Source of the DNA: an uncultured Acetobacteroides sp.
GTDB lineage: Bacteria; Bacteroidota; Bacteroidia; Bacteroidales; ZOR0009
Assembly: GCF_963678165.1 (NCBI RefSeq)
Contig: NZ_OY782755.1
Location: forward strand, 2,418,001-2,482,000
Direction of reading: 5' to 3'
DNA length: 64,000 bases
Translations under genes and position numbers: made by a program
Shown here: positions 25,676 through 34,512 of the stretch, piece after piece
How positions within the stretch are numbered: position 1 is the stretch's first letter
How the letters are laid out: every line of letters begins with the position of its first letter
The notes under the pieces: model-generated
The model's database searches: none
What the model saw: only the letters and a program-made list of their open reading frames with translations
Told to the model about the DNA's origin: nothing

Positions 25676-27061
25676 ATGAAAAAAATAAACAGCTGGTACG
25701 TCTTCTTTATTGCAAGCGTTTCAGCAATGGGGGGACTACTTTTTGGGTACGACTGGGTGGTTATTGGAGGGGCAAAGCCCTTCTACGAGCGCTTTTTTGA
25801 TATTGCGAGTTCAACCAACCTACAGGCATGGGCCATGAGCTGCGCCCTTATTGGCTGCATTGTAGGTGCGGTTGCATCTGGAGTAATTAGCGAGAAATTT
25901 GGAAGAAAAAAGCCGCTGCTGCTATCGGCCCTCATTTTTGTTGTAGCATCATTAGGAACGGGATTGGCAAACAGCTATTCCCTATTTGTGGTATTCCGTA
26001 TGATAGGTGGCGTTGGCATCGGCTTGGCATCGGCCATTTCGCCCATGTACATTGCCGAGGTTGCCCCATCGCACCTCCGCGGACGATTTGTCTCGCTCAA
26101 CCAGATGACCATCGTTATCGGCATCCTGCTGGCTCAGGTCATTAACCTACTTATTGCCGACAAGGTACCCGCAGGTGCAACCGACGAATTTATCCGCTCG
26201 TCGTGGAATGGGCAAGTCGGTTGGCGCTGGATGTTCTTTGCATGCGCGGTTCCTGCCTCAGCCTTTTTTATTCTAGCATTTTTAGTACCCGAAAGTCCAC
26301 GCTGGCTTATCAAGATGGGAAAGACCGACAAGGCACTTCCTACCCTCGAAAAGATAGGCGGAGCAACATTTGCTCGCGACGAAGTAAGCAAAATACAGGA
26401 GACGCTGAACGATGTAAGCGAAAAGGTAGATCTAAAAGCGCTGCTTAACCGCAAGTACCGATTCGTGCTGCTTATCGGTATCGTGTTGGCAGTATTTCAG
26501 CAGTGGTGCGGCATCAACACCGTATTCAACTACGCCGAAGAGATATTTACCGCCGCAGGATATGGGGTTAGCGACACCCTATTCAACATCGTTATTACGG
26601 GTAGCGTTAACCTAATCTTTACGCTGGTGGCCATGTTTACCGTTGACAACTGGGGTCGAAAGAAGCTAATGCTCTTTGGATCGGTTGGGCTATCCGCCAT
26701 CTACATCCTTCTGGGAGGTGCTTTCTTTTTCGGATTTAAGGGTATACCCGTGCTTACGCTTGTGGTAGCAGCCATTGCCGTTTACGCCATGTCGCTTGCA
26801 CCAATTGTGTGGGTAATACTCTCCGAGATATTCCCGAACCGTGTACGTGGAGCCGCAATGGCTTTGGCAACATTCGCGCTCTGGGTTGCCTGCTTTATTC
26901 TTACCTACACGTTCCCACTTCTAAACAGCTCATTGGGAGCTGCAGGAACATTCTGGGTATATGCCGGAGTTTGCCTAGTAGGATTTCTATTCATCGTAAA
27001 GAATTTGCCCGAAACCAAGGGTAAATCGCTAGAGGAGATAGAGCATCAAATAGTAAAATAG
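25676..27061 (+). CDS. MFS sugar porter
   Basis: 461-residue sugar:H+ symporter of the inner membrane with twelve membrane segments and all family signatures: GGLLFGYDWVVIGGAKPFYE in TM1, SEKFGRKKPLLLS, RMIGGVGIGLASAISPMYIA, VPESPRWLIKMG, DNWGRKKLMLFG and PETKGKSLEEIE. It is a paralogue of the xylose porter at 17083 but without the extra N-terminal insertion. First gene of porter-DUF5107-GH2, so it probably imports a sugar released by the GH2 enzyme. Substrate is not readable. Confidence 0.88.
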   Translation: MKKINSWYVFFIASVSAMGGLLFGYDWVVIGGAKPFYERFFDIASSTNLQAWAMSCALIGCIVGAVASGVISEKFGRKKPLLLSALIFVVASLGTGLANSYSLFVVFRMIGGVGIGLASAISPMYIAEVAPSHLRGRFVSLNQMTIVIGILLAQVINLLIADKVPAGATDEFIRSSWNGQVGWRWMFFACAVPASAFFILAFLVPESPRWLIKMGKTDKALPTLEKIGGATFARDEVSKIQETLNDVSEKVDLKALLNRKYRFVLLIGIVLAVFQQWCGINTVFNYAEEIFTAAGYGVSDTLFNIVITGSVNLIFTLVAMFTVDNWGRKKLMLFGSVGLSAIYILLGGAFFFGFKGIPVLTLVVAAIAVYAMSLAPIVWVILSEIFPNRVRGAAMALATFALWVACFILTYTFPLLNSSLGAAGTFWVYAGVCLVGFLFIVKNLPETKGKSLEEIEHQIVK

Positions 27062-27142
27062 CCAACTGGGCAGTAACCTAAAAAAACAAACAGGCTCACA
27101 CCTAGGAGGAGAACTTTTAATTGACAATAAATAAAATACCAT

Positions 27143-30100
27143 ATGGACGCTAACGTAAAAGTTTGGGAGGAGAAAGTTATCATCCCCACCTACGAAATAG
27201 GGAAAGCTGAAAAGAATCCGATCTTCTTGGAGAAGCGAGTATACCAAGGTAGCTCGGGGGTGGTTTATCCATATCCTGTAGTCGAGAAGATTGAGGACGA
27301 AAAGGTAGATAAAGCCTACGATGCTGTATACCTCGAAAATGAGTACGTTAAGATAATGATCCTCCCTGAGCTGGGAGGACGCGTTCAAATGGCCTACGAC
27401 AAGATTAAGCAGCGCCACTTTATATACTACAACCAGGTAATAAAGCCCGCACTCGTTGGTCTTACAGGTCCATGGATATCGGGCGGAATAGAGTTCAACT
27501 GGCCCCAACACCACCGTCCAAGTACCTTCCTTCCCGTCGACTATACAATCGAGAAGTTCGAGGATGGCAGCGTTACCGTATGGGTTAGCGAAATGGAGAA
27601 GATGTTCCATCAAAAGGGAATGGCTGGTTTTACGCTACACCCCGGGAAGGCTTATTTGGAGATAAAAGGTAAGCTCTACAATCGAACGCCATTTCCGCAA
27701 ACCTTTCTGTGGTGGGCTAATCCTGCTGTTGCCGTTAACGACGACTATCAGTCGGTCTTTCCTCCCGATGTAAACGCCGTCTTCGATCATGGCAAGCGTG
27801 ACGTATCAAACTTCCCCATAGCAACTGGCACCTACTACAAAATGGACTACTCGGCGGGTGTTGACATCTCGATGTACAAGAACATCCCCGTTCCAACGTC
27901 GTATATGGCAATCAAGTCGGAGTACAACTTTGTAGGAGGATACGAGAACGACACGCAGGCGGGCGTGCTGCACGTTGCCAACCACCACATATCACCAGGC
28001 AAAAAGCAATGGACCTGGGGTAACGGCGACTTTGGCAAAGCTTGGGATCGCAACCTTACCGACGAAGATGGACCATACATCGAGCTGATGGCAGGCGTTT
28101 ACACCGACAACCAACCCGACTTTACCTGGCTTCAACCCTACGAGGAAAAGACATTTACCCAGTACTTCCTTCCATATAGGGAGCTTGGCGTTGTAAAGAA
28201 TGCCAGCCAAGACTTCCTTCTTAATTTAGATTTGGTAGAAGGTAAGGCTATTGTAAAGGTGTTTTCAACAGGGATTCACAATAGCGTAAGCATTACGTTG
28301 AGAGGTAAGAATGGTGTTTACCTTAACGATGGGATTAGCATTTCGCCTCTGGAGGTTTATACCAAGGAGGTTGATGGAGTTGCTGATTTATTCCACGAGC
28401 TACAGGTTGAGGTGAAAGACTCCGATGGCAATGTTTTAATCAGCTGGAAGCCAGAAAAGCCTGAGCTAAAGGAAATGCCAAATGCCGCAAAGCCCGCATT
28501 AGCGCCCGAGGAAATCTCGTCAATAGAGCAGCTTTACCTTACAGGGTTGCACATCGAGCAGTACCGCCATGCCACCTACACCGCAACCGACTACTACCGC
28601 GAGGCTTTAAAGCGCGAACCTTCGGATGTTCGCAACAACAACGCCATGGGCTTATGGCTGCTACGCAAGGGTAAGTTTGCCGAGAGCGAACCCTACTTTA
28701 GGCGTGCAGTAGAAACGCTTACCGAGCGCAATCCAAATCCCTACGATGGAGAACCGTTGTACAACCTTGGAATAGCGCTTAAGATGCAGAACAGGCTAGA
28801 TGAGGCGTACGACTCACTCTACAAATCGTGCTGGAATGCGGCATGGCAAGATTCCGGCTACTTTACGCTATCGCAGCTATCAGCACAAAAGGGTAACCTA
28901 AAGGCAGCATTGTACGAAATAGACAAATCGCTAATCCGCAACTGGCACAACCACAAGGGACGTCACCTTAAAGCTGCTATTCTTCGTAAACTTGCGATGA
29001 ACGAAGAGGCTCTTAAGCTTATTCATAAATCCCTCGAACTCGACAGGTTCAACTACGGCTGCCGATACGAGCAGTACCTAATTACTAAGGATTCCAACGT
29101 ATTGCTAGAGATGAACAGGTTGATGCGCAACGAAATTCACAGCTACGAAGTAATTGCACTCGATTATGCAGCTGCCGGGCTATTTACGGAGGCCGTTAGT
29201 CTGCTGGAAGAAGGTGCTAAGGTTTGCCCAACCTCGCCAATGACCTACTACTACATGGGTTGGTGCCTCGATAAGCTAGGCTTGGAGCAAAAAGCAAAAG
29301 AGGTATATGCAGTAGCAGCAGCGCATAAGGCAGATTTCTGCTTTCCCAATAGGCTCGAAGCCATCCTTGCGCTCGAAAACGCGCAGGCACTAAACCCGGC
29401 AGATAGCAAGGCTCCGTACTATCTGGGGAATCTCTGGTACGATAAGCGTCAGTACACCGAAGCAATTGCATGCTGGGAGAAATCGTTTGCTCTCGACGGC
29501 TCCTTCCCTACCGTATGTAGGAATCTATCGTTAGCCTACTTCAACAAGCTTAACGATACGGTTCGTGCAGTTACCATGCTCGAGTTGGCTTTCGATTTGG
29601 ATAGAACCGACGCCCGCATCCTGATGGAGCTCGATCAACTATACAAGCGCTTATGCTATCCTCATCAAAAAAGATTGGAGCTGCTCGAAGAGCATATCGA
29701 CTTGGTAATGCAGCGAGATGACCTTTACCTCGAACGTGTAACCCTGTACAATCAGCTGGGGAGCTACGAAAAGGCCATTACGCTTATCGACCAACGCAAG
29801 TTCCACCCTTGGGAAGGTGGCGAAGGTAAGGTATCGGCCCAATACCAGATTGCAAGGGTCGAGCTTGCCAAGCGTTTGCTTTCGCAGAAAGAGTACGCCA
29901 AGGCAAAAGAGTTGCTCGAACAATGCCTTATATACCCGCACAACCTCGGAGAAGGCAAGCTGCATGGTGCTCAGGAAAACGACTTCCACTACTACCTCGG
30001 CTGCGCGTACGAGGGCATGAACCAGATGGAAGAAGCCACCAAATACTGGGAGCTTGCCAAAGAGGGCATCACCGAGCCTGCAGCGGCAATCTTCTACAAC

Positions 30101-30430
30101 GATCAAAAGCCCGATAAGATCTACTACCAAGGATTAGCGTTGCTTAAGCTCGGACGAAAAGATGGCGCCAACAGCCGCTTCAACAAGCTTATCGCCTACG
30201 GCGAAAAGCACCTGTTCGAGACCGTGAAGCTCGACTTCTTTGCCGTTTCGCTTCCCGATTTGCTAATATGGGAAGACGACCTTACCTTCCGTAACAAGAT
30301 ACACTGCTACTACATGATGGGGTTAGGGTATGTCGGTTTAGGCGAGGTTGAAAAAGGGCAGGCTTACCTGACAAAAGCGTTCGACATGGATGGCAACCAT
30401 CAAGGCGTGCAAGCGCATCTTTGCCGCTAA
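27143..30430 (+). CDS. DUF5107 domain protein with C-terminal TPR repeats
   Basis: 1095 residues, no signal peptide, so cytoplasmic. The first 390 or so residues form the DUF5107 region, rich in aromatic and Gly motifs like a mutarotase-type beta-sandwich (LPELGGRVQMAYDKIKQRHF, PWISGGIEFNWPQHHRPSTF, LHPGKAYLEIKGKLYNRTPF). From about 460 on come many tetratricopeptide repeats (GMWLLRKGKFAESEPYFRRA-like units, PLYNLGIALKMQNRLDEAYD). DUF5107 proteins recur in sugar loci of Bacteroidota. A sugar-binding or carbohydrate-active role is inferred from fold and context; no catalytic residue is claimed. It lies 81 nt after the porter. Confidence 0.82.
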   Translation: MDANVKVWEEKVIIPTYEIGKAEKNPIFLEKRVYQGSSGVVYPYPVVEKIEDEKVDKAYDAVYLENEYVKIMILPELGGRVQMAYDKIKQRHFIYYNQVIKPALVGLTGPWISGGIEFNWPQHHRPSTFLPVDYTIEKFEDGSVTVWVSEMEKMFHQKGMAGFTLHPGKAYLEIKGKLYNRTPFPQTFLWWANPAVAVNDDYQSVFPPDVNAVFDHGKRDVSNFPIATGTYYKMDYSAGVDISMYKNIPVPTSYMAIKSEYNFVGGYENDTQAGVLHVANHHISPGKKQWTWGNGDFGKAWDRNLTDEDGPYIELMAGVYTDNQPDFTWLQPYEEKTFTQYFLPYRELGVVKNASQDFLLNLDLVEGKAIVKVFSTGIHNSVSITLRGKNGVYLNDGISISPLEVYTKEVDGVADLFHELQVEVKDSDGNVLISWKPEKPELKEMPNAAKPALAPEEISSIEQLYLTGLHIEQYRHATYTATDYYREALKREPSDVRNNNAMGLWLLRKGKFAESEPYFRRAVETLTERNPNPYDGEPLYNLGIALKMQNRLDEAYDSLYKSCWNAAWQDSGYFTLSQLSAQKGNLKAALYEIDKSLIRNWHNHKGRHLKAAILRKLAMNEEALKLIHKSLELDRFNYGCRYEQYLITKDSNVLLEMNRLMRNEIHSYEVIALDYAAAGLFTEAVSLLEEGAKVCPTSPMTYYYMGWCLDKLGLEQKAKEVYAVAAAHKADFCFPNRLEAILALENAQALNPADSKAPYYLGNLWYDKRQYTEAIACWEKSFALDGSFPTVCRNLSLAYFNKLNDTVRAVTMLELAFDLDRTDARILMELDQLYKRLCYPHQKRLELLEEHIDLVMQRDDLYLERVTLYNQLGSYEKAITLIDQRKFHPWEGGEGKVSAQYQIARVELAKRLLSQKEYAKAKELLEQCLIYPHNLGEGKLHGAQENDFHYYLGCAYEGMNQMEEATKYWELAKEGITEPAAAIFYNDQKPDKIYYQGLALLKLGRKDGANSRFNKLIAYGEKHLFETVKLDFFAVSLPDLLIWEDDLTFRNKIHCYYMMGLGYVGLGEVEKGQAYLTKAFDMDGNHQGVQAHLCR

Positions 30431-30468
30431 GCTGTTATAAACTATTTGATGTATCATCTTTGCAACAG

Positions 30469-30491
30469 CAGCCTCCGTATTTAGGAGGCTG
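30469..30491 (+). terminator. Hairpin between the DUF5107 and GH2 genes
   Basis: CAGCCTCC (30469-30476) pairs with GGAGGCTG (30484-30491) but only TCC and TTTG follow, so it may be a partial terminator or an mRNA processing or stability hairpin. GH2 starts 28 nt later. Confidence 0.45.
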
Positions 30492-30519
30492 TCCTTTGCA
30501 TTTCAAAAGAAGGATGGCT

Positions 30520-33333
30520 ATGAAAACAAAAGCATACTATGCAGCAATACTAATGGGCTTGGTGCTCTCTGCGGCATCGGCAACGCAAGGTTTTGGAGAG
30601 AAGGTAAGCTCGACAAAAGCCCTTACCCTCGCTGGCGAATGGCGATATGCGCTAGACAAGAATGATGTTGGCGTAGCGCAAAAGTGGTACGACTCGCTAT
30701 TTGTTGGGCGAATCGCGCTACCGGGCACCCTCGACGGCGCAGGCATCGGCAATCCGAATATGCTCCTGCCCAAATTGGAGAAGCCTCAGATTCTTCATCT
30801 AACCCGTAAGTTCTCCTACGTTGGTCCCGCCTGGTACGTAAAGGAGTTCGTGGTTACCAAAGATTGGGCCAATAAGGAGCTAGTCCTAAACCTCGAACGG
30901 GTTCTTTGGACCTCGGATGTTTGGGTTGACGGAACCTTCGTCGGCGAATCGAAGAGCTTGGTTGCGCCACATCGCTACACCATATCGGGGCTAAGCGCGG
31001 GTAAGCATCGAATTGCCATCAGAATTGACAACCGCAAGCAGTTTGATATCTCGGTAAACGACATGGCGCATGCCTACACCAACGAAACTCAGGTGATGTG
31101 GAATGGGGTTATTGGCGATTTGTCGTTGCAGCTTAAGGATAAGCTTAGCGTAAAAAGCATCAGCGTATTCCCCGACATCGAAAAGAAGGGTGTTCGCGTT
31201 ATTGTTGATGTTGCCAACGAAACGGGGAAACCGGTAAGCGGAACCGTTAAGTTCTCGGCATCACTTAAAGGCATCCCCGTTAGGGCAACGACCGAAAAGT
31301 TTGCCATCAGCGGCAATCACGGGAAAATAGAATCGTTCTATAGCCTAGGCAACGATGCGGCGCTCTGGAATGAGTTTAACCCCAACGTGTACACGCTAAG
31401 CGTTGCCCTAAATTCGGGGAAGCTATCCGACAAGGCATCAACCACCTTCGGGATGCGGAGGCTTTCCAACGAAAACGGCTACCTGCAGCTTAATGGAACT
31501 CGAATATTTCTACGAGGAACGCTCGAATGCTGCATATTCCCCCTAACCGGAAACCCACCGATGGATAAGGCAGGCTGGCAGAAAGTATTTGGCGCCGCAA
31601 AGCAGTGGGGGCTAAACCATCTTCGGTTCCACTCGTGGTGCCCACCACAAGCCGCGTTTGAGGTTGCCGACGAGATGGGGTTCTACCTACAGATCGAGCT
31701 TCCGCTGTGGAGCCTAACCGTTGGAAAGGATACGGCTACCACCCATTTCCTGGAGCATGAGGCGCAGCGAATAGTGGCGGAGTATGGGAATCACCCCTCC
31801 TTTTGCCTGTGGAGCATGGGGAACGAGCTGGAGGGAGATGCCAACATCCTCAGCTCGCTGATGTCCTCGCTAAAGGCGCAGGACCCACGGCATCTGTACA
31901 CCACCACCACCTTCAGCTTCCAGAAGGGGCTGGGAACTGCACCTCAGCCCAACGACGACTTCTTTGTGACGCAATGGACGAACAACGGATGGATTCGGGG
32001 GCAAGGCATATTCAACTGCGAACCGCCATCGTTCGATAAGAGCTACAGCAAGCCTCTTCGGGGGGTAACGGTTCCGGTGATATCGCACGAGATTGGCCAG
32101 TACTCCGTCTACCCCAACCTAAAGGAAATAGAGAAGTACACGGGCTCCCTCATCCCGCTTAACCTAATGGCGGTTAAGGCCGATTTGGAGCGCAAGGGGC
32201 TGCTCCATAAGGCCGACGACTTTCTCCATGCCTCGGGCAAGCTAGCCGCAATCCTTTACAAGGAGGAGATTGAGCGCGCCCTAAAAACGCCCGAGTTCAG
32301 CGGCTTTCAGCTGCTCGACCTGCACGACTTCCCCGGACAGGGTACGGCCCTTGTCGGTCTCCTCGATGCGTTTTGGGATAGCAAGGGCATCGTTACCCCC
32401 AACGAGTTTAAGGCGTTCTGTGGCCCAGTAGTTCCGCTGGCCAACTTCCCAAAGGCGGTGTACCTAAGCTCCGACACGCTAACGGCTGCTGCCGCCATTG
32501 CCAACTTCACCGGTAAGCCAATCGCGCAAAAGCGCCTAGCGTGGACCTTATCCAGCAGCAGCAACGAGGTGGTGGCAAGCGGCACAATCGATGCCAGCAG
32601 CCTAGCGGTTGGCTACACTGCCAACATCGGCAAAATAGAAGCTCCGCTGCAATCCATTGGCAAAGCCCAGCAGCTAACCCTTAGGCTTGGCGTCGAAGGA
32701 ACACCCTATCAGAACAGCTGGAGCATCTGGGTGTACCCCTCCAAGCTAAAGATCAATGCCGGAGAGGTTGTGGTTACCACCGATGTGCAAGCCGCCCAAA
32801 AGGCGCTCGCCGAGGGCCGAAAGGTGCTGCTTAACCCCAGATGGAAGGAGATTAAGGGAATCGAGGGGAAATTTGTCCCCGTGTTCTGGAGCCCCGTTCA
32901 CTTCCCCAAGCAGGCGGGCACCATGGGGGTACTCTGCAACCCCAACCATCCCGCGCTAGCCAGCTTCCCAACCGAGCCATTCGCCGACTGGCAGTGGTGG
33001 GATCTGAATATAAATTCCACAACGGTAATCCTCGATAGCATCTCTACGGTTACGCCGCTGGTGGAGATGATCGACAACTTCGTAAATAACCGCCACCTAG
33101 CCTCCATCTTCGAGGCGAAGGTCGGAAAGGGCACCCTCATGTTTAGCTCGATAGACGTTACCTCGGATCTGGAGAAGCGCCCCGTAGCGAGGCAGCTCCT
33201 CTACAGCCTTCTTTCGTACATGAACGGATCGGCATTCGACCCGCAGCACGAGCTGAGGCCCGACGAGCTCGCCAAGCTCACCACCTCCAAAACGGAGGAG
33301 AACGCAAAGAAAAAGTCGGAGGACATCTACTAG
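30520..33333 (+). CDS. Glycoside hydrolase family 2 protein, exported
   Basis: 937 residues. Starts MKTKAYYAAILMGLVLSAAS, a Sec signal peptide cleaved near TQG, so periplasmic. Order: galactose-binding-like sandwich, Ig-like domain, (beta/alpha)8 barrel, then a C-terminal extension. The GH2 acid/base is Glu436 in CLWSMGNELEGD and the nucleophile is probably Glu524 in VPVISHEIGQYSVYP. GH2 members include beta-galactosidase, beta-mannosidase and beta-glucuronidase; the activity here cannot be told. Start chosen because AGAAGG lies 6 nt upstream; ATG at 30514 is an alternative. With the porter it forms a small sugar-use unit lacking SusC/SusD. Confidence 0.87.
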   Translation: MKTKAYYAAILMGLVLSAASATQGFGEKVSSTKALTLAGEWRYALDKNDVGVAQKWYDSLFVGRIALPGTLDGAGIGNPNMLLPKLEKPQILHLTRKFSYVGPAWYVKEFVVTKDWANKELVLNLERVLWTSDVWVDGTFVGESKSLVAPHRYTISGLSAGKHRIAIRIDNRKQFDISVNDMAHAYTNETQVMWNGVIGDLSLQLKDKLSVKSISVFPDIEKKGVRVIVDVANETGKPVSGTVKFSASLKGIPVRATTEKFAISGNHGKIESFYSLGNDAALWNEFNPNVYTLSVALNSGKLSDKASTTFGMRRLSNENGYLQLNGTRIFLRGTLECCIFPLTGNPPMDKAGWQKVFGAAKQWGLNHLRFHSWCPPQAAFEVADEMGFYLQIELPLWSLTVGKDTATTHFLEHEAQRIVAEYGNHPSFCLWSMGNELEGDANILSSLMSSLKAQDPRHLYTTTTFSFQKGLGTAPQPNDDFFVTQWTNNGWIRGQGIFNCEPPSFDKSYSKPLRGVTVPVISHEIGQYSVYPNLKEIEKYTGSLIPLNLMAVKADLERKGLLHKADDFLHASGKLAAILYKEEIERALKTPEFSGFQLLDLHDFPGQGTALVGLLDAFWDSKGIVTPNEFKAFCGPVVPLANFPKAVYLSSDTLTAAAAIANFTGKPIAQKRLAWTLSSSSNEVVASGTIDASSLAVGYTANIGKIEAPLQSIGKAQQLTLRLGVEGTPYQNSWSIWVYPSKLKINAGEVVVTTDVQAAQKALAEGRKVLLNPRWKEIKGIEGKFVPVFWSPVHFPKQAGTMGVLCNPNHPALASFPTEPFADWQWWDLNINSTTVILDSISTVTPLVEMIDNFVNNRHLASIFEAKVGKGTLMFSSIDVTSDLEKRPVARQLLYSLLSYMNGSAFDPQHELRPDELAKLTTSKTEENAKKKSEDIY

Positions 33334-33350
33334 CAAACCATAAAATAAAG

Positions 33351-33389
33351 CCAAGCGCAGCCACCACCCCGGCTGCGCTTGGCTTTTTT
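33351..33389 (+). terminator. Terminator of the GH2 unit; also copy 1 of a local repeat
   Basis: Perfect 12-bp arms CCAAGCGCAGCC (33351-33362) and GGCTGCGCTTGG (33371-33382) followed by six Ts. The right arm and the sequence to 33414 recur in degraded form at 34000-34056 and 34359-34401. Confidence 0.9.
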
Positions 33390-33513
33390 GCTACTTTTGG
33401 GTTGCGGATTGGAGAACGATGCTGAGCAACGAAGAGGTTGCAACAGAGCCTAGCCTCGGCGCGGGATGCACAAGTAAAATACATTTTACAATCATCTGAA
33501 ACTATTTTTTAAA

Positions 33514-33873
33514 ATGAATATACGGGAGAAAATTGACTACGTGAATTCTTTGAAACTTGATGAAAGAATCAATTACTGGCAAGATTTGATTTTATTGGCT
33601 AATGAATATTTGAGTTTGGGAAATATTGACGAACAACAAAGTTTAGATTTTATTGATTGTTTTAGAGGACTTCGAACTTCAAGGTTTATTCAATCTGATA
33701 TTGATATGATATTATTAGATACATCTCTCCTAATTGCTCGCAAATTAAAAAGCAATAGAAAAATCTTAAAAGGAATATTAGATGATATATTATATTATTC
33801 GGATTTTTATCCAGAAAAATATAATAGAGATGAATTAGAGAACGAAATTAATGAATTAGACAAACCTTACTAG
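33514..33873 (+). CDS. Orphan AT-rich gene, hypothetical protein
   Basis: Not recognised. 119 residues, acidic and helical, with many Ile, Leu, Asn and Lys (starts MNIREKIDYVNSLKLDERIN, contains LLDTSLLIARKLKSNRKILK). No membrane segment, signal peptide or known motif. Base use is unlike the neighbours: two 60-base lines inside it have 18 and 13 G+C, while flanking genes are about half G+C. This marks recent transfer. It sits alone between two copies of a degenerate terminator-like repeat. Size and composition would suit an orphan immunity protein, but nothing in the sequence proves that. Confidence 0.7.
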   Translation: MNIREKIDYVNSLKLDERINYWQDLILLANEYLSLGNIDEQQSLDFIDCFRGLRTSRFIQSDIDMILLDTSLLIARKLKSNRKILKGILDDILYYSDFYPEKYNRDELENEINELDKPY

Positions 33874-33999
33874 CCGTAGGTGTTCCTTAACTACCGTAGT
33901 CTAAATAAGCGCACAAGGCTCGGCCAAATTTGCAATTGACTATGTCGAACTTCGTTTCCGTCGAACATAAGTTCAGGTCTCTAGGCCGCCATTAATCGC

Positions 34000-34056
34000 C
34001 ATACCACACCCCCCGGCTGCGCTTTGCTTTTTGGCTGCTACAGGTTGCGGTCTGTA
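34000..34056 (+). repeat. Copy 2 of the terminator-like direct repeat
   Basis: CCCCGGCTGCGCTT, then GCTTTTT, GGCT and GGTTGCGG line up with 33366-33414, but the left hairpin arm of the terminator is lost. Together with copy 1 it brackets the AT-rich gene. Confidence 0.6.
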
Positions 34057-34061
34057 GGTCG

Positions 34062-34146
34062 CTAGCAGTTCTAGCGTAGAAGGCAGGCGTAATTTCTGCT
34101 ACCAAGAAAAAAGGGGACGCATAGCTACGGGAATACTCCTGCACAT
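34062..34146 (+). mobile_element. Relic of the left end of an IS256-family element
   Basis: CGCTAGCAG, then GGCAGGCGTAATTTCTGCT, then the A-rich AAAAAAGGGG and GGGAATACTCC, match the left 85 bp of the IS at 23054 read on its minus strand (CGCTAGCAG, GGCAGGCGTAATTCCTGCT, AAAAAATAGGG, GTGAATAATCCC). No transposase remains. Its outer end lies 2 bp before the first unit of array C. Confidence 0.65.
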
Positions 34147-34148
34147 CA

Positions 34149-34357
34149 GAGGTCGCTGGTCATATATCAGCGGTGTACAGCAATTCTACAGCGGTGTACG
34201 GTAATACTTCAGCGGTGTATACCAATACTACAGCGGTGTATACCAATACTACAGCAGTGTATACCGATACTACAGCGGTGTATGGCATACTTCAGCGGTG
34301 TATGGCAATACTACAGCAGTGTATAGCGACACTACAGCAGTGTATGGCGTACCTGAG
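34149..34357. repeat. Tandem array C, 21-bp period, 10 units
   Basis: CAGCGGTGTA or CAGCAGTGTA recurs at 34170, 34191, 34212, 34233, 34254, 34275, 34295 (one 20-bp step), 34316 and 34337, with a diverged first unit at 34149. Some units carry the short dyad GGTGTATACC. Confidence 0.92.
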
Positions 34358-34358
34358 A

Positions 34359-34401
34359 CAGCCACCGCCAGGGCAACGCTTTACTTTTTGGCTACTTTTT
34401 A
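34359..34401 (+). repeat. Copy 3 of the terminator-like direct repeat
   Basis: CAGCCACCGCC, then CGCTTTACTTTTTGGCTAC match the terminator at 33359-33396 (GCAGCCACCACC, CGCTTGGCTTTTTTGCTAC). It closes the interval holding the IS relic and array C. Confidence 0.55.
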
Positions 34402-34512
34402 TTAAGTTGATTGCCCATTAGCAGCCCCTAACCAAAAAGGGGATGCATCCTTGGCCTTCATTGCTTTTGGCATTACCGTCGTATGCCGAGCTGGCCTCAA
34501 AAAAGAATTGTT

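Noticed and set aside
34062-34357. Second complete IS256 copy around array C
   Set aside because: Only one end is recognisable; there is no transposase sequence or right end between 34146 and 34512.
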